Of a stretch of DNA of 64,000 bases, positions 11,731-22,026 are shown piece after piece. The notes beneath the pieces are model-generated. The model worked only from the letters and a program-made list of their open reading frames with translations. It had not been told where the DNA came from and searched no databases. The stretch's first letter is position 1. The number at the start of each line of letters is the position of its first letter. Source of the stretch: Aculops lycopersici. Lineage: Eukaryota; Arthropoda; Arachnida; Trombidiformes; Eriophyidae. The DNA lies in contig WNKI01000001.1 of assembly GCA_015350385.1 (NCBI GenBank), positions 3,188,895-3,252,894 of the forward strand. The letters are read 5' to 3'. The position numbers were made by a program, and so were the translations under genes.

Positions 11731-13319
11731 ACAGAAGCGAGTGAATTATTATCATCGGTGGTGGTGAACAGTATGGCACCATGAGCATGAAGAGATAGGC
11801 AGAACAACAGAAAGAACTAAAACAACCACTACATAGACGAGGCCTAACGCGAGACTTTTGTTGGCCCTCGTTACAACCAAAACTACGCAAACGACGACGA
11901 CAACGGTGTCGTGGTTGCGGCCACAAAGATGGATGTGATGGCGATCGTAACCATGATATCAGTTAGTTGGTAAGTTAGTCTGTTGATAATAGTTTTTTGT
12001 TAGTTGGTAGTTAAATAATAGTTTAGTTGGCGGTGATCGCTGGCCACTTGCGAGCCTGGCACCGTCGTCAAAAAAGTGGCTAGCAGCAATTAGAACAGTA
12101 GTTAGTAGTTATATTATAGATACTTTGTTTGCTGTTGTGGCAGCCTGTTGCGCAATACCATAGTAGGTGACGTTGACTTGGAATTAGTCAATTGTTTTAT
12201 GTTACTTTCTATACTACAACAGAAAGAAGAAACCAGACTGAAACCAAATGGTCCAGCAAAGAATCAACCTTTAGTTGGGTGATGATCGAGCAAAGTTTCG
12301 TTTTTTTCAGTGATGCGGCCCAAAGCTTCACGTTTTGTTGTTTGCTTGGCCCCAAGCTACGACAAGAGAAATTAGAGACAAGAGGAGAGAGAGAGAGACA
12401 GAGAAACATATCAAATGAACGAGCAGTGATTTTGGCCCCAGTTTGGCTAGACACCAGTAGATTGGAAGTGTACGTGGAGTGATTATGGGTTCCAATTATG
12501 GGGCTCTTACTTGATGTCAAATGTATGTGGCATTCGCGTTCGACGAGCCGAACTGAGAAGATCATTAAGATATCCAAAAATTGTTGCTTCCACCTCAACA
12601 AGATTTCAAATCATCAAGCTGATCGTAACAAGCCAAGTCAAGTAGATTAGAGTCAAGTTTTCAGTTATGCAACAACAGAAAAATAGACTAACTCCCTTAA
12701 GAGAGCTTTTTTCATGAACGGTTTAAGCTAAAGTTCAATTACTGTCATGGAAAGCTCTTTTGGAGGAGAGTCTTTGAGCTTCACATTTATTATTAATTTA
12801 TTATTGTTATCATCATTGCTGTCAAGCTTCTGCGCCTTAATCGAACAATTTCTTTTGTCCGGTGAGTTTATCTAATCATTCAAATAAATGATCGTCTGGC
12901 GCATCACAATGAGTCATTGGCTTTCTCTGATTTGTATCAACAAGAGTCAGCTTTGTCCGAGCTTGCCAAGCTCGTGCACCATCAAAAGACGCTGCGAGTT
13001 GGTTTTTACCGGTTGGTGCACCACGAGCGGAGCGGCTGCGGCAATGCAACCGCAACGTAGCGTCCTCTATGTTCCTTGCGCGTCAACAATTTTTGGCGCC
13101 AACAAGTAGCCTTTGTTGTATCTGTGTGCGCGATGTGGACAGCGGCTCGTGCAACAGTTTGCTGCTCTTTAATGAAGCACAAAACATAGTCATCCATTTA
13201 AATCACCATAAGCGACTTTCTTTTTTGACTTACTTGTGACACATATCATCATATTAGATAAATATATATACTTCATAATTTTTTTTATCAATATTACTTA
13301 TAAGCCACCACAAGCAAAC

Positions 13320-15452
13320 ATGAGTGTTGCAAATTCACAAGCAACCTCTCACCAAAGTCAGAGTAGGATTACAGACTCGGGAAGTCTCGCCAATGTTTTA
13401 TTTCCATCCCAGGGAAGCTTCAGGTATCTCTCAAACAACAGTGAGCTTGGAGGAGATCCTTTATCTGCAACTGGCGAGGCAGCAGCGCCCAATCTGATTA
13501 TCTGGGGTACAGATGTAAATGTCGAGGCTTGCAAACAACAATTCATCGAGTTCCTCAAGGAGTCCAGGTTTTCGGTTGACAGCGCTGAAATGGACGAAGC
13601 CAGGTTGGAGTGGGACCAAGCTGATGGTCCTAGACCCTTGTATCTGACTAAACTTGAAGAGATTCTCCACGTGCCCAACGAACCTTTCCTGACAGTCAAC
13701 TGTGCCCATTTGAAAGAGTACAACTATGATCTTTATAAAAAACTGATCCACTTTCCTACAGAGGTAGTTCAAATCTTCGACATGGGCGCCAATGAGTTAT
13801 TTCAAGAATTGTACCCAGACTCCAACGATAATGTCGTAATCAGTGTTCGTCCATTCAACGGAGATAGAACATATACTATCAGAGGCTTGGACCCACAAGA
13901 TATCAACAGTTTGATCACATTAAGCGGCATGGTAACTAGGTGCTCGACATTGATACCTGAAATGATAAGGGCTCTCTTCAGATGCTCAGTATGTTTTTTC
14001 ATCAAGGAAGTCCCGGTTGAGAGTGGAAGAATTGCCGAACCTCATGTCTGCATCGCATGTAACAGCAAGTTCAGTTTTGTCTTGGACCACAATCGTTGCA
14101 GGTATGTTGATAGACAGCTAATTAAATTTCAAGAGTCTCCCGACGACATGCCGGCTGGTCAAACACCAGCAACTGTGGCCCTGGTCGCCTGTGCCGATTT
14201 AGTGGACAAAGTTTTCCCGGGTGAGAGGATATTTGTGACTGGTATTTATCGTGCCATTCCAACTAGACTGATGTCAAGACAAAGAAAAGTTCGAACTGTC
14301 TACAGGACAACTGTTGATGTGTTACACTTTAGACGGGTTAGTAGTGGACGATTCTATGATGATAACTCAAAGTTGAGGTTTAGCCCAGAGAGAGTGGATA
14401 TCCTGAAGGCTATGGCAAAGGATGATGATATTTATGAGCGATTGGCCAACTCACTGTGCCCCAGTATATTTGGCCACTTGGATGTCAAGAAGGGAGTGCT
14501 ACTTCAATTATTGGGCGGCACCAAGAAGGAACAAGGAGGCAAAGCAAGCGATCCAAAGATTCGTCATTTCAGAGCAGAGGTAAACATTCTATTGTGTGGT
14601 GATCCAGGTACAAGTAAGTCGCAAATCTTACAATATGTTCACAGGTCAGTGCCTCGTGGAGTCTACACCTCAGGCAAAGGTTCATCGGCTGTCGGATTGA
14701 CTGCATACATTACCAAAGATCCCGATAGCAAGCAAATGGTGCTCCAAACCGGTGCCCTGGTCATGTGTGATGGTGGCATTTGTTGTATTGATGAGTTTGA
14801 CAAAATGAGCGACTCCACAAGGGGAGTATTGCACGAAGTTATGGAACAACAAACCCTATCTATCGCAAAGGCTGGTATTGTTTGTCAGCTAAACGCCAGA
14901 ACCTCCATTTTGGCTGCCGCTAATCCTGAAGCCTCCGATTGGGATAGAAGAAGAACAGTCGTGGAGAACGTGAAGCTACCTGATACCTTACTGTCAAGAT
15001 TTGATCTCATTTTCCTAATCTTAGATCCAAATGACGCCGCCTACGATAAAGAAATCGCAAGGCACTTGATCTCTGCCTACTACCAGGATGAAATTGACAA
15101 GCCCGATGGCTTCATTGAGCATGACATGTTGAAGGACTACATTGCCTATGCAAGGGCAAACATCAATCCAATTCTTACGATGGAGGCATTCAAAGAACTT
15201 CAAAATTGCTATCTGGAGTTACGTAGCGCGGGCTCTGTAAAGGGTCGCATCACAGCCTATCCGCGAAACTTGGAATCTCTGATCAGACTTTCTGAAGCCC
15301 ATGCTAAGTTAAGGTTCTCGCATCAAGTGGAAGTTGTTGATGTATTTGAAGCCAATAGGTTAACTCGTGAGGCCTTAAAACTTTCGCAGACTGATCCAAA
15401 CAATGGTAAGATTGGCACAACGGTGGCCGACCAGGATGGAGTAATGTGTTGA
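13320..15452 (+). CDS. MCM5: DNA replication licensing factor MCM5
   Basis: Subunit of the nuclear MCM2-7 replicative helicase, loaded at origins in G1. The ATG at 13320 (CAAACATGAGTG) gives 710 residues, close to the usual ~730; the frame is open upstream but has no ATG. Visible: an N-terminal OB region with a zinc ribbon (CSVC near residue 222, CIAC about 28 residues later), Walker A GDPGTSKSQ near residue 427, Walker B CIDEFDKM, arginine finger LLSRFDLIF and a C-terminal winged-helix-like region. The sequence IRPFNG/YTIRGL and the AEVNILLCGDPGT block are MCM5-like. All ATPase residues are intact. The gene is one exon and converges on the TMEM272-like gene; AATAAA lies at 15516. Confidence 0.97.
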   Translation: MSVANSQATSHQSQSRITDSGSLANVLFPSQGSFRYLSNNSELGGDPLSATGEAAAPNLIIWGTDVNVEACKQQFIEFLKESRFSVDSAEMDEARLEWDQADGPRPLYLTKLEEILHVPNEPFLTVNCAHLKEYNYDLYKKLIHFPTEVVQIFDMGANELFQELYPDSNDNVVISVRPFNGDRTYTIRGLDPQDINSLITLSGMVTRCSTLIPEMIRALFRCSVCFFIKEVPVESGRIAEPHVCIACNSKFSFVLDHNRCRYVDRQLIKFQESPDDMPAGQTPATVALVACADLVDKVFPGERIFVTGIYRAIPTRLMSRQRKVRTVYRTTVDVLHFRRVSSGRFYDDNSKLRFSPERVDILKAMAKDDDIYERLANSLCPSIFGHLDVKKGVLLQLLGGTKKEQGGKASDPKIRHFRAEVNILLCGDPGTSKSQILQYVHRSVPRGVYTSGKGSSAVGLTAYITKDPDSKQMVLQTGALVMCDGGICCIDEFDKMSDSTRGVLHEVMEQQTLSIAKAGIVCQLNARTSILAAANPEASDWDRRRTVVENVKLPDTLLSRFDLIFLILDPNDAAYDKEIARHLISAYYQDEIDKPDGFIEHDMLKDYIAYARANINPILTMEAFKELQNCYLELRSAGSVKGRITAYPRNLESLIRLSEAHAKLRFSHQVEVVDVFEANRLTREALKLSQTDPNNGKIGTTVADQDGVMC

Positions 15453-15480
15453 TCAGCTCAAAATTATCATTTGAGTAAAT

Positions 15481-15486
15481 TTTATT
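15481..15486 (-). terminator. AATAAA polyadenylation signal, TMEM272-like gene
   Basis: TTTATT on the plus strand reads AATAAA on the minus strand, about 235 nt after the stop of the minus-strand gene and only 30 nt from the MCM5 stop codon. Confidence 0.55.
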
Positions 15487-15515
15487 TGATTGATGAATTA
15501 TTATATAATGTATGT

Positions 15516-15521
15516 AATAAA
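15516..15521 (+). terminator. AATAAA polyadenylation signal, MCM5
   Basis: Lies 64 nt after the MCM5 stop codon. The transcript would end near 15540, inside the 3' end of the opposing gene. Confidence 0.7.
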
Positions 15522-15719
15522 GAGAAAACTTGAACAAATTGATTTGGCTGGTGTCGATCTTGTGTCTGTGTCCAAGGCGCCCTCAATATCATCACAGTCG
15601 ATGTTTCCCATAACACTCGTCTCGTCTAGTCTCGTCTCACCTCATCTCCCCGTTTCCTTCCTCTGCTCACTTATTCTTGTTGAAGGGTATTATTCTCAGA
15701 GGTATTAACCTGTTTGGTT

Positions 15720-17135
15720 TTACCTGCTTGGATTGCAAGACATTAGCGACGAAGCCATCAGGCAACAGAGACAACTCAACACTATGGCCATGATTATGAA
15801 AGCCGAGGTCATTAGCCAAAAGGCGTACAGATAAACAGTTCGATTGCAATAGCTAGCACTGAGAGGATTGTCGTAGTCTGGCTCGTACATCCGGTAGACC
15901 ACAATGCAACCAGCCAGAAACCAGACAATTAGGAAGTAGTTGAGCATAGATTCACATTTAAAGCTGGTCAGACCAATCATCGTCGGATGCCTTATTCGAT
16001 TTGTCTGCTGCAACTCCCTGGTCGAGCTGATTCTAGTTGACCTAGGCGCTATCATGGTAGTTGTTGCTGCTAGTGTGGTTGTTGTCGCTATTGTTGTGGT
16101 TGTGGTTGTTGTTGATGCTGTTGTTGTTGAGTTTGATGTTACTTGTGAGTTGAGATGCTGAGATGTTGCTAATGAGGTTGAGTCTTGGTGGTTGTGATTC
16201 ATGTTACCTGTTGCTACTGCTAACGGATGCTGGTCGGCTCCCACGCTAATCAGAACATTCGTCGACTGAGCACTTTCCCGTCGCGAGTTCAGATGAGGCG
16301 AGATGGGCGGCCGACGAGGCGGCGGTCGATTTGCTGTGGACGAGTCCTTTTTAAATTGATTATAGCAATTGAGTATATTCTTAATGATCCAAACAAAGCC
16401 CCCGATAATCAAGAAACTGGGAATATTTTCGGCCTTACAATCGTTGATGTAAACAATGCCCACAAGGATCATGGTAATCGGAATGAGCAATAGGAATCCA
16501 ACGATCATGGTGCAACCAATGGTTCCAATCAAAATCAAGAACAGTTGTCTAAATAAGTCGACCACTCCATTAGAACTCTTACGAGCCTCCCTTACCTGTC
16601 CAAATAGTGACTGATACGAGGGAGGTGGCACATTTGGATTCACTACGTCGTCGTAGGAAGGCGGCGGGCCGGAAGTGCGTCCATGGTACGACGGTACTAT
16701 ACCCGGAATTTCGTGGTAATTTGGAGGCGGCGTTCGGGAATGCTCACTATCGGTTATGGAGCTGGAGCTCGTTGCGCTCAAGTCCGTGGAATTGGTGGTC
16801 CTACTGCCACCACTTGATGTTGAATTTAAATTTGAATTATTGGCATTTGCAATGGTCACCGCCGGTCTCATGTGATTATTATTATGGTGATTATGAGCTG
16901 GCGTCGCGTAACCATGATGGTAGTGATGGTGATTCTGGTGTAGGTGGTTGTGATGGGATTGGTTATTGTGTTGTTGATGAGGATCTTGATGGCAGTCTTG
17001 GTTTCGGTTATTGATTAGAATATGCCTATTATTGATTAATATACAGTTACTATTGTTGTTGTTGTTGCTGCTATGGTTATCGCCAATACAAGCAACAGGT
17101 TGGTGCGACGACCAGAGTTCCTTGCTGGCGGCCAT
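15720..17135 (-). CDS. TMEM272-like four-pass membrane protein with three PY motifs
   Basis: A 471-residue protein from the ATG at 17135. The order is: a His/Asn/Gln-rich N-terminus (about residues 20-110), a Ser/Thr linker, three PPxY motifs (PPPNY, PPPSY, PPPSY, roughly residues 135-175), two hydrophobic segments (LFLILIGTIGCTMIVGFLLL and FLIIGGFVWIIKNIL), a Thr-rich loop, then two more (NYFLIVWFLAGCIVVYRMYEP and YAFWLMTSAFIIMAIVLS). The signature MYEPDYD...YCNRTVYLYAFW matches the TMEM272-like family, whose function is unknown to me. PPxY motifs usually bind WW domains of NEDD4-type ubiquitin ligases, so regulated trafficking or an adaptor role is inferred. The TAA stop lies in a donor-like CAG/GTAAAA, so a spliced C-terminus cannot be excluded. 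Confidence 0.8.
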   Translation of the reverse strand: MAASKELWSSHQPVACIGDNHSSNNNNNSNCILINNRHILINNRNQDCHQDPHQQHNNQSHHNHLHQNHHHYHHGYATPAHNHHNNNHMRPAVTIANANNSNLNSTSSGGSRTTNSTDLSATSSSSITDSEHSRTPPPNYHEIPGIVPSYHGRTSGPPPSYDDVVNPNVPPPSYQSLFGQVREARKSSNGVVDLFRQLFLILIGTIGCTMIVGFLLLIPITMILVGIVYINDCKAENIPSFLIIGGFVWIIKNILNCYNQFKKDSSTANRPPPRRPPISPHLNSRRESAQSTNVLISVGADQHPLAVATGNMNHNHQDSTSLATSQHLNSQVTSNSTTTASTTTTTTTIATTTTLAATTTMIAPRSTRISSTRELQQTNRIRHPTMIGLTSFKCESMLNYFLIVWFLAGCIVVYRMYEPDYDNPLSASYCNRTVYLYAFWLMTSAFIIMAIVLSCLCCLMASSLMSCNPSR

Positions 17136-19469
17136 CTCGTACACTTATTGAGGCACTTCCTCTCGAGACAAAGTGTCTTTATTTGGCCAATGTAATATGT
17201 GATAGTGGCACTGAGGCTCTAATTATGGCAACTTGTCGTTGGCCAGCTCGCTTGCCGGCGACGATAGCGGCAGTGGCCAGCTAGTCTGTTGGCTAGCTGT
17301 TGGCCAGCGGCAATGGCGACTATTCGCGCAAATCTAGCTAGTTCTTTCCTATCCCATGAAACGACGAGTCTCTCTACGCCTCAGACTCGTCGTCGACTAA
17401 TCGTTGCTGTTGATGTCCGTATCTCTGATCTTTGATGGCGTCTCTCGCTCGCACCGAGGGCATTGTCTTGCTACCGTGGTGGTTTGTTTGCTTTGCATTC
17501 GCTTTGCTCCCACTCGCTGGCCCTATCAAGTGGGTGATCAATATTAGCGGCGTCGATATTTGCTTTAGTACGTGTGGCTCTCTATCTCTCGTTGGTTACA
17601 GGCTCGTAGGCTCACTTTCCATCGATTGGCTAGCTGGACATCAGAGCCAACATCAACATTGTTGGCCAATACTAACAAATGACAAAGACTACGGGGCGAC
17701 TCTCTGATACTCTTGATGCGTCACAGGCGCGATATGTTTGATGCCTCTGGTGGTTGCTGTATGTTGTTGTGTGGCTTTCGATGGCAAATAATAGCAATAG
17801 AACGTGGGTAGTAGTTTGAAGAGTAGTAGTTGTATTCTATGGAGATTTTGATGATGATGATGATGGCAATTCAACTTGGAGGAGATTCGGCTTGAAAGGA
17901 AAGATGCTGCGACAATTGCCATTGAACAAATTTGAATTTAGGCGACTGGCAAGCTCGGATTCCAGCAAGCTTGTCGGAGCTAAGGATTATTCTCACTTCT
18001 TTTGCGGCTCGAGAGAGTTTCTTGCGTTGGGAGAGAAACTCGCACTCACGAAGCAGTAACGGCGATCTCAAGAAAATGGGTCACCGCAAGCGCTGAACAA
18101 CTGGTTGCGCCGTCGATGTTGTTGCTGTTGCTGTTGCCACCGCCGCCGCAGCCGCCGTTACCGCCGAAAGTCTTGAGTTTAGCGGCAGTTGTGTTAGCCA
18201 CTCGACTGTCCATTGCACCTGTGCGCGCGAATTGCCATTTTCAATGCGCGGCCGCTGCGGCTAGCCGACTGACCAACATTCCTAGCAAGCTGTCTTGCTA
18301 GCCAGCAACAAGTGAGCAAGTTGAATGAGGGGAGCTGAGGGCAAGGCGCGCAACAGGTTGGCTCAAGTGAGAGCGCAACACTCACACCTGTGAGCGAATG
18401 AGTCAGTCAGTGACCTGATATCTGTGTAGCTAGAGTTAATCTCCCTTCGCCGAAAGGCTGTCCAGTGGCCACTTGTTGCAGTGGACGAGCGATCCAGTGA
18501 GCTAGTGAATGTCTTGCGCATGTTGGCCAAGCGGCAAAGCTGAACTTGCATTGGATGTAACATGCGAGCAAAACGGACCAACTTGGAGGCAGTGAGTCGC
18601 CATCGACTAGGCAAATAAAATAGAAATTATCATGTCCGCAAACTTCTTGTAGCGGTCGCCGCCGCCGCTTCTACTTTGGGAAGTCTTTGTCGTTGTGAGT
18701 CGAGAAGAAATTGATATGCTGATTTTAGCTGCTTGATAAGCTTGCTAATAGATGGTCGCGTTCGTTTTCTCCAACTACAATGGGCTAGACAAATGCAAAC
18801 ACTTGTTGATGCAGGCCAGAGTTGTGTATGACTTCAGCAGCCACTAAATTCATGGCTAAACCCATGCTTTTATCATGGAAGAGATTCAATTTGCTAGGTA
18901 GCGGACAAAGTTTACGCTACAATAGCTGCTCGCAAGAGGGCAGATTAGACGGTTTCCGGTAGGGAAGCAATTTTACTTTGATGACGACGAACATAACCGA
19001 CAAGCAATAAGCCAATCGATCGGTTAGCCAGTCGAAAGTTGAGGCAGTTCAGCGACAATGGGGCAAACTAAGGTAGACGGAAAGAAGTGTAACTTGTTTC
19101 TCCCTCTTCTTCTGCTGAGACAAGTGCAGGCAGAAATGACTCGGATAGCGAGAGACAAATGGCAGTTTATGAATGTAACAACATGTGAGCGCCATATAAT
19201 CACCAACAGCGACCCTGCTAGTTCGACAACATTCTGTTGACATGAACTTGCCACCAGTTAGCGGGCAGACCCGAGATGGCAAGCGACTGCCGAGTCAATG
19301 CCGTTAATGCATTGCTCAGCAGCAAGCGAAAGTGTCCTGTGGCTTGCGTGAGCCGGTAGAAGTTGCGGCGGTTGCTGTTGTGTCATAAAGGGCACAAAGT
19401 TATAGGTTATAGTCACAGGTTTCCATTAAGTCATAGTTTGAACTAAATGCGGAGTCAACCAATAATTGG
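17136..19469. other. 2.3-kb non-coding interval, TMEM272-like promoter side
   Basis: Upstream of the minus-strand TMEM272-like gene and downstream of the minus-strand oxidase. Rich in GCC/TTG triplets and TTGGCCAGC-type short repeats (17240-17310). Three CAACAAGTG/CACTTGTTG motifs lie at 18306-18314, 18470-18478 and 18800-18808. Open frames on both strands are low-complexity and unsupported. Confidence 0.5.
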
Positions 19470-20906
19470 TTAGGTATTAGGGTTGTTCTTGTTGGTATTG
19501 GTATTGTTGAATTGATTCTTATAGTTGGCCAAACGATTTGCCTCGCGCCAACCACTAGCAATGGCGCCGTGTGCTGTCGAATACATTGATTCGGCTGTGG
19601 CCTCGCCGGCAAACAAAATCCTAGGTGCCAGCTTACCAGTTGACTTGTCCATTCGGCTTATCGGATCCCACAGGTGGTCGCGCTCATTATAACTTCCTTG
19701 GACGCTCTCGTAACTATAAGCGCCTTTGATATGACAGTCAGAAGCCCACCGTGAGCAGATGGTCTCCAGTAATTCCGGTGGTTTTGTGTTGGGCAAAAAG
19801 ATTTGCAAAACCCTTAAGCAAATTGCGCCAATCTCCTGATTACTGAAAGCTTCCATCGACCTGGCTCCCTCACAACCAATCCAAGCCAAGAGGACATTTG
19901 GACTCTCTGTATACACGTTTAAACCTGTAATATATTTACACCATTCTGGAAGATTTTGATATTTATGATCCTCCAATCGCTCTCCAGTCCACAAAAACTT
20001 TACTCCTTTCTCTTCTTGTAAAAATGCTTCCTTAAATCTTAAAAAAATCTTATTGGTTACTCCATAACCCGTTGCTATAATACCCTCTACTTTGTCTATT
20101 GGTAGTGGGGGGTCAAAGAAATTTCGAGGAATTGTTTTCAAAACACCTACTGGTAAGGTAACTATCACATGCTCACAAAATAGAAGACCATTTGTATGCT
20201 GTACTGTAACTTGATCATTAGAAAGTGAGATCTTCTCAACTGGACTCTCAAAAAGTATTCGATTATCGCCTATTTCCTCGACCAATTGCGCGACCACATT
20301 CTGCCAACCGCCCTTGAGTTTAACCATTTGGCCATCATCATAATCCGTCCATTCCGAGTAAGCTCTCATTGATAATTGCGATAAATCCTCACATGAATTA
20401 TCTATAGCCTCATATAACTCAAACCACTTTACGACAGCTTCGACAACCTTGGGATTTGCTGACTTCAAAACGGGACACTTGGACAATTCATCCGCTATGC
20501 GGCTGCGGTAAATATCAACAGGCCTACTATTAGGCCTGAGTATCGTTGACATTTTGTACAAGGTATGCTTCGTATCTAGTAGTAGTTCTAAAATTTTCGA
20601 TATAAGATCCATTGACGGTGTCTCTCCCCCTTGCAGTTTGTACATCCCTTCAAACTCGACCTCTTCCTCCTCTAGGCCCTCGATGCAATTGCATTCCTGT
20701 AGCCAATGATAGATTGGATTCCCTTCCGCTCCATGCAACCACTGAGCACCCAAATCTACCCTTGTTCCATCGTTGAAATATTGGCAGTCAATACGACCAC
20801 CGGCCCTTGCCTTGGCTTCAATGATGAGCAAATCGTCATAGCCCAGCTCGATTAGTGCGTGAGCAGCCGATAGACCAGCAAGTCCAGCGCCGACGATGAC
20901 AATCAT
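19470..20906 (-). CDS. Flavin polyamine oxidase (spermine oxidase / N1-acetylpolyamine oxidase type)
   Basis: A 478-residue FAD-dependent amine oxidase that would oxidise spermine or acetylated polyamines, releasing H2O2 and an aminoaldehyde. The N-terminus has the Rossmann FAD motif IVGAGLAGLSAAHAL, then EAKARAGGRI and the family-specific LGAQWLHGAEGNPIYHW. The C-terminus has FAGEATAESMYSTAHGAIASGW, the second FAD-binding block. Length and these blocks fit the SMOX/PAOX group. No signal peptide is visible and the C-terminus (NPNT after an Asn/Thr tail) is not a peroxisomal PTS1, so cytosolic location is inferred. Single exon. It is divergent from the EBP2-like gene, about 430 bp apart. Which polyamine is preferred cannot be told. 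Confidence 0.92.
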   Translation of the reverse strand: MIVIVGAGLAGLSAAHALIELGYDDLLIIEAKARAGGRIDCQYFNDGTRVDLGAQWLHGAEGNPIYHWLQECNCIEGLEEEEVEFEGMYKLQGGETPSMDLISKILELLLDTKHTLYKMSTILRPNSRPVDIYRSRIADELSKCPVLKSANPKVVEAVVKWFELYEAIDNSCEDLSQLSMRAYSEWTDYDDGQMVKLKGGWQNVVAQLVEEIGDNRILFESPVEKISLSNDQVTVQHTNGLLFCEHVIVTLPVGVLKTIPRNFFDPPLPIDKVEGIIATGYGVTNKIFLRFKEAFLQEEKGVKFLWTGERLEDHKYQNLPEWCKYITGLNVYTESPNVLLAWIGCEGARSMEAFSNQEIGAICLRVLQIFLPNTKPPELLETICSRWASDCHIKGAYSYESVQGSYNERDHLWDPISRMDKSTGKLAPRILFAGEATAESMYSTAHGAIASGWREANRLANYKNQFNNTNTNKNNPNT

Positions 20907-21332
20907 TCAGTTCCTAACTTTTCAAATTGAGAGTTTCCTCAAAGATTATTTAGGTTTGTTGATAAGTACTGATTTAGATTGTTGGAATAATTAGATCAGG
21001 GTACATATTTCCAAAATGACATGGTTTCTATGATTGCTCGAGCTTTGACGGTCTCCGTAAAAATTTTCATCTTCGGGACGAGCGAAGAGAGACTACAGTT
21101 CGCTGCAAAAGATTAGGACACATGAAGAAAATTTGCAAAAAAAACGCATGCGAGATTCAACTCCCCCAGCGATACTATGTCAATCAACGCCTCAGACGAG
21201 GGGACGAAACTTGCTCAACGCGCACATGGTGCAGGCATTGTTTTGGTTTGTCACTCATTCGGATTTGCCGATCACAAGACTTTACCGGGTCTGGAACTCA
21301 AACTCAACATTACAATCTTTGCACATATTATC

Positions 21333-21854
21333 ATGACGAAGTACAAAACCAAGAAGGTGCCCAAAAGGCTGCAACGGGCTCATGTGCCTGCAATCAATTT
21401 AGTTGACGAGATAAAACTCGCAACAGAGATGCTTAAGAAACAAAGAACGACGGATAATGTCGAACTAGAATATGCCCTTGTTACAACCACCAAAAGCACA
21501 GATTTGCGTGATGTTAATGATGAATTCGTGAGAGAATATCAATTCAGTGAGCAAGCAAAGCAGGCTGCCCTCAAGGTGATACCAAAGGCTGAGGAGCTTG
21601 GTATACCCACGGTCATTCCTAAAACTTACAAGGGCGAGATGATCAAGGATGAGAGACAGATGGCTAAGATAAGAGATTCATTGAAGAACAAGAAGGACTC
21701 TATTGAACAGAGTGAGAAGATGAAGAAGCTAAGAGAGCTGAAGAAGATGGGTAAGAAGATTCAACAAGAGGTGCTCAGGAAACGATCTAAGGATAAGAAG
21801 GAATTCTTGGAGAAAGTCAAAAGGAAACCGGCATCTGAATTATTCGACGATTAG
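21333..21854 (+). CDS. EBNA1BP2: EBP2 (EBNA1BP2) family rRNA-processing protein, short form
   Basis: Nucleolar EBP2 proteins are needed for pre-rRNA processing and 60S assembly. The frame shows the family core: a REYQFSEQAKQAAL helix, a PTVIPKTYKGEM block (family consensus P.RP.DY.AEM), then QMAKIRDSL and a charged coiled coil with SEKMKKLRELKKMGKKIQQE. The product is only 173 residues from the ATG at 21333; an in-frame ATG at 21177 would add 52 residues that look unlike the family. It stops at KPASELFDD and so lacks the roughly 100-residue Lys/Arg-rich tail of typical EBP2, and it has a short acidic N-terminus. AATAAA follows 20 nt after the stop. It may be a genuine short form or lack spliced-on exons. 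Confidence 0.82.
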   Translation: MTKYKTKKVPKRLQRAHVPAINLVDEIKLATEMLKKQRTTDNVELEYALVTTTKSTDLRDVNDEFVREYQFSEQAKQAALKVIPKAEELGIPTVIPKTYKGEMIKDERQMAKIRDSLKNKKDSIEQSEKMKKLRELKKMGKKIQQEVLRKRSKDKKEFLEKVKRKPASELFDD

Positions 21855-21873
21855 CATATCATTCATGAATGAC

Positions 21874-21879
21874 AATAAA
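21874..21879 (+). terminator. AATAAA polyadenylation signal, EBP2-like gene
   Basis: Lies 20 nt after the stop codon, supporting the end of this short gene at its present stop. Confidence 0.7.
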
Positions 21880-22026
21880 CGCGCCTTTGTACAATTTAAT
21901 CTAATGTTGTTCAGTGTATATTTCTTTGAGGAACTAGCTCTACCATCAGTTTAGTTATGCATGGTTCGCCGGGATCGCGTTGGGGTCAGGAGCAATCGCG
22001 TGTGTTACATTATTCCGTTTACATTA

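Larger units (their letters stand above)
4971..13319. other. 8.3-kb gene-free stretch between DYRK and MCM5
   Basis: After the DYRK 3' end, 6.0-7.3 kb is AT-rich and featureless. From 7.5 to 12.2 kb the DNA is rich in CAA/TTG, CGA and GGCA triplets, with several donor-like GTAAGT sequences (8261, 9517, 10317, 11970). Open frames of 60-176 codons here are Gln/Arg/Ser low-complexity and unlike any family I know. The stretch holds seven copies of CAACAAGTG or its complement, two of CAACAGGTG, one CRE palindrome and several GA tracts. It could be a large regulatory region or the locus of a multi-exon non-coding transcript. No gene can be supported. Confidence 0.5.

Noticed and set aside
12192..12601. 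Overlapping 96- and 130-codon frames on opposite strands
   Set aside because: Neither has a recognisable motif or splice context; the GA tract lies inside both.
13236..13319. Upstream extension of the MCM5 frame
   Set aside because: It begins with GTG and encodes a hydrophobic, Ile/Tyr-rich stretch unlike MCM5. The ATG at 13320 gives the normal start.
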